Assembly: GCA_963777725.1 (NCBI GenBank)
Contig: CAVZRR010000018.1
Location: 62,001-126,000, forward strand
Reading direction: 5' to 3'
Length of the DNA stretch: 64,000 bases
Source: RPQJ01 sp963777725
GTDB taxonomy: Bacteria > Pseudomonadota > Gammaproteobacteria > Steroidobacterales > Steroidobacteraceae
This document shows positions 58,439 through 64,000 of this stretch, piece after piece (position 1 is the stretch's first letter; every line of letters begins with the position of its first letter). A model generated the notes under the pieces. That model did not search any database. It was not told the DNA's origin and saw only the letters and a list, made by a program, of their open reading frames with translations. The translations under genes were made by a program, and so were the position numbers.

Positions 58439-59761
58439 CTAGAACGGCAGTACGACCGGAACGAAGACGTGGTCCCGCTCGGTCACCGTGATGCGCACGT
58501 ACGTGAACAGGGTGTTCCCGGGTGTGAAAGCCGCTGCGTAGTCGCTCGTGACCGAGAAGCGCATCCGATAGAACGACAGGTCGCCGGACAGCAACGAGTC
58601 CAGGCTGCGCAGGGCTGTGTGGTACGTGGCAGGAAACTCGATCTTGACGAAGATACCCCCCGTCCGGGCGGCGAGTTCGGCAGCCGCCTCATAGCTCGAG
58701 ATCGCAACGATGGGCGTCGATGCCGCACGGCTCGCGGCTGCGAGCACGAGGCGGTCCGACGGCTCGATCCAGGTGTTGCTGATCAGGACGACGGTCGGCG
58801 GCGCGACCGGAGGCTGGCTGGTGATGACACCCAGCATTTCTTGCACGGCCGGCACGACTGGACTGGATCCGCCAACGCGCTCGCCGAGTCCCCGGGCTGG
58901 ATCGAGCAGTGAGCGGCCATCGTTGACGAAATCACCATGGGTCTGCAGTGCCGATCCGGAAGTTCGCTCCCTGAATTCGGCCAGCGCGACGCTGTTGGTC
59001 CCGGTGAAGCGCTCCAGGAAGTCGATGATCGCGTCGACTCGGCGTGGGTCGGCGTGCTCGTTCGTGACGATGCTCCCCTGGTCGACCAGCAGGCCTGCCG
59101 CAAATGGTCGTCGGGGCGCCGCAGGTACGAGCCCGAAGGCTTCTGGCGAACCCGTCAACGGCGACCAGCTGGCGATTTCCTGCCCAGTGCGGTCGTTGAC
59201 GCAAAGGCCCCATCCGCATTCGATGGCAGGCAATTCGAACATGGCGTCCGTCAGGCCGAGCAGCGGCTGGCCCGACTCGTCGAGCACGGCGATGTCGGTC
59301 TCGAACACGAGCGTTCGTCCGTCGGCACTCTGGCTCACGGCGCGCGTCCCCAGCACCGCGGCGGTGGAAGCGTTGCGAGGCACCAGCGTCACTTGTCCCT
59401 GGGTCGCGCGACTTTCAGCGACCTGCACGCGAACGCTGGCACTGTCGTGGTATCCCCAAGCAAAGGCCCGTACGTCGACCGGACCAGCCCGCACCGAGCC
59501 GAAGGCCACGGAGCCATCCGCGCCGGTCGTGGCCCCGCCGCCGTTTCCGGCCGGGTCAGAAATAGTGGCCCAGGCGCCCGCGACCGGGATTCCCGCGGTA
59601 TCGACGACTCGAACGACCAGATCGCCCGCAGCGAGCCGGGGCGCCGCGCCCGAGTAGTCCGGGTAACGGGTCGAGTTGCCGGAACCGTCGGCACAGGCCG
59701 AAAGCAGGGCAACGAGAGGCCCGATGAGCAGAAACGCAGTCAGTGGGCGACGCATGGCCAT
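58439..59761 (-). CDS. Lipoprotein with carboxypeptidase-regulatory-like and vWA-like domains
   Basis: 440 residues: lipobox LLSAC near residue 22, then a beta domain (DLVVRVVDTAGIPVAGAWATISDPAGNGG, about 45-125) like carboxypeptidase-regulatory or bacterial Ig modules. The C-terminal half resembles a von Willebrand A fold (PFAAGLLVDQGSIVTNEH, then PTVVLISNTWIEPSDRLVLAAASRAASTPIVAISSY), but the MIDAS DXSXS reads DQGSI, so metal binding is uncertain. Surface or periplasmic ligand binding is a guess. It is a monocistronic-looking gene. Confidence 0.75.
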   Translation of the reverse strand: MAMRRPLTAFLLIGPLVALLSACADGSGNSTRYPDYSGAAPRLAAGDLVVRVVDTAGIPVAGAWATISDPAGNGGGATTGADGSVAFGSVRAGPVDVRAFAWGYHDSASVRVQVAESRATQGQVTLVPRNASTAAVLGTRAVSQSADGRTLVFETDIAVLDESGQPLLGLTDAMFELPAIECGWGLCVNDRTGQEIASWSPLTGSPEAFGLVPAAPRRPFAAGLLVDQGSIVTNEHADPRRVDAIIDFLERFTGTNSVALAEFRERTSGSALQTHGDFVNDGRSLLDPARGLGERVGGSSPVVPAVQEMLGVITSQPPVAPPTVVLISNTWIEPSDRLVLAAASRAASTPIVAISSYEAAAELAARTGGIFVKIEFPATYHTALRSLDSLLSGDLSFYRMRFSVTSDYAAAFTPGNTLFTYVRITVTERDHVFVPVVLPF

Positions 59762-59926
59762 TCCTCCTTCGCAGTGCGTGTCGGTCGCCTGCGATTTGGA
59801 ACGGTCGAACTCGAGCTGGCAATGAATCGCGCTGAAACGTTATTAATCGCTGTGAATGGTCGTAGCCGATGATCCGAATGACCGCAGCACGGGACCTTGG
59901 GAGCCCTCTGGCGGCTCAACAACGAT

Positions 59927-61876
59927 TCAGTTCAGCCCGAGTCGCTGAACGACCGCTCGAAATCGAGGCTCGTCGCGCAGCCCTTCGAGTCCCGGATCGA
60001 TGTTCAGGAAACCGATCATCTGCGAGTGATCTTCGAGCGCAGCCTCGAGCGCGGCCAGGGCCGGCTCGCGCTCGCCGAGCGCCGCGTGGATCAGGGCGAT
60101 GTCATACCTGACCCCGAAGTCCTGCGCGCCGAGCTCCGCCAGTCGCGCAATCTCGGCGCGCGCCGCGTCGGTTCGCCCGGCGAGCGCATAGGCGCGACCG
60201 AGATTCGACAAGCTGCCCGGAGCCCTGGCCGAAAATCCTTCCAGCAGCCGGAGCGCTTGCTCGGGCTCGTTCCGATAGATGTGGACCCGCGCCAGGTGGT
60301 GCCGCGGCAGCGCGGCCTCGGGCGCCGCCTCGACGAGACCAGCGAGCTGCTGGTAGGCCGTGTCCAGTCGTCCCGCGTAGCTGAGCACCATGCCGACGTT
60401 CGCCGCGAACGACAGCGACATCGGCTCGAGCAACTGTGCCTGCCGCGCTTCCGACAGCGCTTCCGGGATCTGGCCTTGCATCAGGTGACTGTTCGCGAGC
60501 CACATGACGGCCTGCGCATACGATGGCCGCAGCTCGAGCGCGAACCGGTAAAGTCGCTCACCCTCGCGCCAGTCACGATCGAATTGCGTCGCGACGTGGC
60601 CGAGCGAAGCGTGGGCTTCGGCGAGCCGGTCGTCGAGTTCGATCGCGCGCCGGGCTGCGGACCGTGCGCGCGGAAACGCCGCAGCCGGCGGCCGCAGGTT
60701 GAACACAGCCAGCACCGCCATCGCGTCGGCCAACCCGACGTAGGGCAACGCGAACGAGGAATCGCGTGCCGCTGCCTTCTCGAAGTCTTCGATCGCGCGC
60801 AGGAACCCGTCTTCGGACTTGCGATTCCAGTGGTAGCGGCCGTTGAGATAAAGCCGCCACGCCTCCGGATCCACGGTGTCGTGTCGCGCGAGGCGATCGC
60901 GCTGCTCGTCCGACAGCTCGATCGACAAGGCCCTGACTACATGGTTTGCGAGCGACTCCTGCACGGCAAAGAAGTCGCCGAGCGGCTCGTTGAATTGTCC
61001 CGACCAGAGCGAGCGCCCGTCGCGCACGTCGAGCAGCCGGGCGGTCAGGCGCAGGCGATCCTTGTCCACCTGGACGTGGCCGTCGAGCACGGCGGCCACC
61101 CTGAGGGTCCGGCCGGCCTCCAGCGGATCGACGCCGGCGCCGGCGAAGCGGCGCACCGAACTGAGCGGCGACACGATGATGCCGGGCAACTCGCTCAGTC
61201 GGTTGATCATCGTCTCGGTAATGCCGAGTTCGATCGCCGCGTTTGCGTCGGGCTCGAGCAGCGGCTTGAACGGCAGGACGGCCATCGTGGCCGGCAGCCC
61301 ATGCGGTTGCCGTGAGCCGCGCAGCCAAAGTGCTGCGCCCGTCACGGCAGCGAGCGTTGCGCCACCGGCAACCAGCACCCATCGGCGCGAGCGTCGTGGC
61401 ATGGCGTGCGAGCCCGGGGAAGATGGTTGCAGCCCGGGCGTGGCCGGCCGTTCAATGGCCATCACTTGTGGCGGTTCGGGCGTAGGTGGCGTCGTCGCTG
61501 GCACGGGCTCCGGAGGCGGAGCCGTCAAGGCCGGAGTCTCGCCAGCATCGGCGACCGTGTCGGCGATGAACTGGTAGCCACGACCGGCGATCGTGACGAT
61601 GAATCGCGGCGCGTCGCGTGAGTCACCCAGGACTTTGCGGATGTTGTAGATCGCCTGGTTGAGGTTGTTTTCCTCGACCACGACCCGCGACCAGACCGCC
61701 TTGAGCAGCTCGTCCTTGCTGACCATGCGCGCGCGGTGCTCGACAAGGTAGGCGAGCACGTCGTAGGCGCGGGCGGAGAGGGGCAGCGTTCGTCCTTCCG
61801 GATCGGACAGTCGGCGCCGCCCGAGGTCGAGCCGGTATCCCTCGAAGACGTAAGCCGTCGGCGCGCTGTTGTCCAT
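59927..61876 (-). CDS. CadC-like winged-helix regulator with TM helix and TPR sensor domain
   Basis: 649 residues. The N-terminal OmpR/PhoB-type winged helix (YRLDLGRRRLSDPEGRTLPLSARAYDVLAYLVEHR to YIRKVLGDS-like NIRKVLGDSRDAPRFIVTIAGRGYQFI) occupies about 1-110. A Pro-rich linker, one transmembrane helix near 175-195 (WVLVAGGATLAAVTGAALWL), an adenylate-cyclase-associated-type domain (MAVLPFKPL) and about eight TPR-like repeats follow. Such one-component regulators sense extracytoplasmic signals. AGGGA precedes the ATG at 61876. It diverges from a TonB-dependent receptor 237 bases away, its likely target. Confidence 0.9.
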   Translation of the reverse strand: MDNSAPTAYVFEGYRLDLGRRRLSDPEGRTLPLSARAYDVLAYLVEHRARMVSKDELLKAVWSRVVVEENNLNQAIYNIRKVLGDSRDAPRFIVTIAGRGYQFIADTVADAGETPALTAPPPEPVPATTPPTPEPPQVMAIERPATPGLQPSSPGSHAMPRRSRRWVLVAGGATLAAVTGAALWLRGSRQPHGLPATMAVLPFKPLLEPDANAAIELGITETMINRLSELPGIIVSPLSSVRRFAGAGVDPLEAGRTLRVAAVLDGHVQVDKDRLRLTARLLDVRDGRSLWSGQFNEPLGDFFAVQESLANHVVRALSIELSDEQRDRLARHDTVDPEAWRLYLNGRYHWNRKSEDGFLRAIEDFEKAAARDSSFALPYVGLADAMAVLAVFNLRPPAAAFPRARSAARRAIELDDRLAEAHASLGHVATQFDRDWREGERLYRFALELRPSYAQAVMWLANSHLMQGQIPEALSEARQAQLLEPMSLSFAANVGMVLSYAGRLDTAYQQLAGLVEAAPEAALPRHHLARVHIYRNEPEQALRLLEGFSARAPGSLSNLGRAYALAGRTDAARAEIARLAELGAQDFGVRYDIALIHAALGEREPALAALEAALEDHSQMIGFLNIDPGLEGLRDEPRFRAVVQRLGLN

Positions 61877-62113
61877 GTTCCCTGCGCAAGCCTTGGGCGC
61901 CCGGGGTGCGGTCCCTGGCATTTGACGTGCGGTTCCGCAGCCTACGGCCTCTGTCGGCCGCGCTCAAGACTGATGCGAGGCGCTGGCGATCTGCGCTGTA
62001 ATCCATCGCGCGACTCATCGATTCCCCGATTGTCTTGCGCGTCGCCGGCGTGTATTGATTGGTCGCTGCGCAGGAGCGCACGGGACCAGCGAAGAAGCAG
62101 TCGGGGGAATCCG

Positions 62114-64000
62114 ATGATGTGCGTTGGGACGCGCCGATGGTGGAACGCAGCTGCGGCGGCCGCGGTCATGCTCGTCCTGAGTCCATCCAGCGCTGGTGCG
62201 AACGACCCGCCGCTCGAGGAGATCGAGGTCACCGGCTCGCGCATCATCCGTCGCGATTTCACGTCGGCGAGCCCGATCGTTTCCGTGCCGTCGACCACCT
62301 TCGCGGAGACGGGATCCGTGTCCGTCGAGCGAACGCTGGCGATGCTGCCGCAGTTCGTGCCGACGGTAACCGGCACGTCCAACGACCCGTCGAACGACGG
62401 CCAGGCGAATCTCTCGCTGCGCGGCATCGGCGTATCGCAGACCCTGGTGCTGGTGGATGGCAAGCGACTCATGCCGGCCGACGGCCGCGGCTCGGTGGAC
62501 CTGAACGTCCTCCCGCCCGCGCTGATCGAAAGTGTCGAGGTGGTGTCCGGCGGCGCGTCCGCTGTGTACGGCTCCGACGCGATTGCCGGTGTCGTCAACT
62601 TCCGGCTGCGCGACGAGATCGAGGGGATCGAGTTCGACGCCGACTGGTCGCAGACGGAGCGAGGCGACGGACAGGAGTACTCGGCCGGTCTCATCGCCGG
62701 CACGTCGTTCGCCGACGGTCGCGGCGACGTCGTGGCGTACGTCGGTTACGCCGAGCGCGAGCAGGTCAACCAAGGCGACCGGCGCCACACGAAGTATCCG
62801 TACGTCTATTACCCGGGCGAGACCAACGGCTACGGCCCGGGCGGCGCGTTCCTCGGCGGAGGTTCCGGCCGCACCGAGGACGGCTACTTCGTCGTCTTCT
62901 CCAACCCCGTCGTGTTCAGCCAGCTGTTCGCGTCATACGGCTATCCACCGGGCACGGCGCCGTACTACCCGGGGATCGGCGTCAACGAGGATCGAACGAT
63001 CTTCACGTTCGGCGACGACGTGACACCGGGCAGCGTCGTCAACTATCGAGGGGAGATCGATCCGGTCATGTACAACGACCGGCTCGTGACCTACAACACG
63101 GCACCGTTGACGGCACTTGCAGCTGCCGCTCGAGCGGACGTCGCTGTTCCTGCGGGGCCAGTACGAGCGTTTCGGCGTCGGCCGAGGCGTACGCGCAGGC
63201 GATCTACGCCGATTACAGCGCGACGCGCCAGCTGCCGCCCGCGGACTCCGGCATCCTGCTGATGCCGATGAGCAACCCATACATGCCGCCGGACATGCGA
63301 CCCTCGCCGAGTCCCGCGCCAACCCGAGCGTGCCGTTCCGTTTTTTCGCCCGTCCGACCGTGCTCGGCCCGCGTACGGCGCAGAACGACCGGGAAATGCT
63401 GCAACTCACGGTCGGCCTGCGCGGGCAGGTGTTCGCGGACTGGCGCTACGACGTCTACGCCCAGTCCGGTCGCAACGAGCGAACCGAGCGGCAGGACGGC
63501 ATCACGCTGGTCTCGAAGTACGAGGAACTGCTGTTCGCGGCCGACGGCGGACGGTCGATCTGCGGCGGGCTCGACGTGTTCGGCAAGAACCGCATCACGG
63601 CGGAATGCGCGGCCTACGTGGCCACGTCGGCCGAGAACGAGGCGCAGGTGGACCAGACGATTGCGGAGGCCTCGCTCAGCGGCCCGCTGCTCGACCTGCC
63701 CGCCGGCGAGCTGCAGCTGGCCGCCGGCGTGTTCTACAAGCGCGACGAGTTCGAGTACGTTCCCGATCCCGTGCTCGCCGCGGTCGTGCCCGCGGTTCCC
63801 GGCGTCATCGGTCCGCGACCGGACGTCTCAGGATTCGGCGCCGGCGCCGCGCGGAGCGGCAACGAGACGAACACCGACCTGTACGTGGAGGCACGGGCAC
63901 CACTGCTGCGCGACTCGGGGAAGGGCCGCTTACTGGAACTGGGCGCCGGCTACCGCTACTCGCAGTACGAGCAGGCCGGCGGCGCGGATTCGTACAAGGC
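62114..64000 (+). pseudogene. TonB-dependent receptor, several frameshifts, 3' end beyond window
   Basis: From ATG 62114 (GGGGGA upstream): signal peptide ending ...SSAGA, the plug domain beginning EEIEVTGSRIIRRD and containing SLRGIG, LVLVDGKRLMP and GGASAVYGSDAIAGVVNFRLRD, then barrel strands to about 63105. Thereafter the reading frame changes about three times within 200 bases (near 63110, 63170 and 63293). A single open frame then continues to the window end (RFFARPTVLGPRTAQNDRE onwards). The encoded protein would import a siderophore, glycan or other large ligand. The clustered indels mean either a decaying gene or poor sequence near the contig end. Confidence 0.85.

Overview
The window is 64 kb of high-GC DNA (my estimate is about two-thirds G+C) carrying chromosomal genes of a free-living gammaproteobacterium. 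Evidence for this is the ftsY-ftsE-ftsX-rpoH gene order, the tamA-tamB pair, yadG-yadH, canonical sigma-54 promoters and ARG boxes spaced as in enterobacteria. The mix of a transcarbamylase of the N-acylornithine type, glutaryl-CoA dehydrogenase, DUF1329 and a CadC/TPR regulator divergent from a TonB receptor would fit a Xanthomonadales or Steroidobacterales-like lineage. That placement is inference. No rRNA, tRNA, CRISPR array or complete insertion sequence was seen.

Layout. 1-9275 (minus strand) is one arginine operon behind tandem ARG boxes: argR-argG-DUF1611-argC-argD-argF'-argB-argH-DUF1329. It has no argA, argJ or argE. A DUF1611 (DgcN-like) protein sits where an N-acylglutamate synthase would be expected, and the transcarbamylase has Ala at the residue that separates acetyl- from succinylornithine enzymes. 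9541-12153 holds a ParE-type toxin-antitoxin pair, a MarR/membrane-protein operon and a Nudix hydrolase. 12150-21502 (minus) holds tamB, tamA, an NRDE protein, DUF4126, a TauE/SafE exporter, nudC and an orphan FlhC-like regulator. The FlhC-like gene diverges from an unknown gene across a helically phased operator array. 22348-29460 has yadGH, a frameshifted SRAP gene, a lipoprotein, two sulfotransferases and an EF-G paralogue. 29618-38291 has a membrane-anchored response regulator with a degenerate OmpA-like tail, a YheT-type hydrolase, an FGGY kinase and GDPD pair, a sigma-54-driven small gene, a K+ channel, and an SLC13 transporter preceded by a sigma-54 promoter and a terminator. 38440-44508 contains SIMPL, glutaryl-CoA dehydrogenase, LysM, histone-deacetylase-like and OmpA-like genes.

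44569-51196 is the most unusual locus: rpoH with a CIRCE (HrcA) operator, followed upstream by two tandem copies of ftsY-ftsE-ftsX. The inner copy is fused to the rpoH promoter and start codon, and its ftsY is frameshifted so that it reads into ftsE. 51302-64000 holds a VolA-like lipase, rsmD-coaD-ggt, an ORF6N gene, radC, vapBC, a lipoprotein, a CadC/TPR regulator and a frameshifted, truncated TonB-dependent receptor.

Two non-coding patterns recur. GGGGATA-type tracts lie directly after stop codons (G-rich in the sense of the mRNA) or directly before start codons (C-rich), always in the same polarity relative to the gene. Two 3'-end hairpins near 39.3-39.6 kb share an identical loop but have different outer stems.
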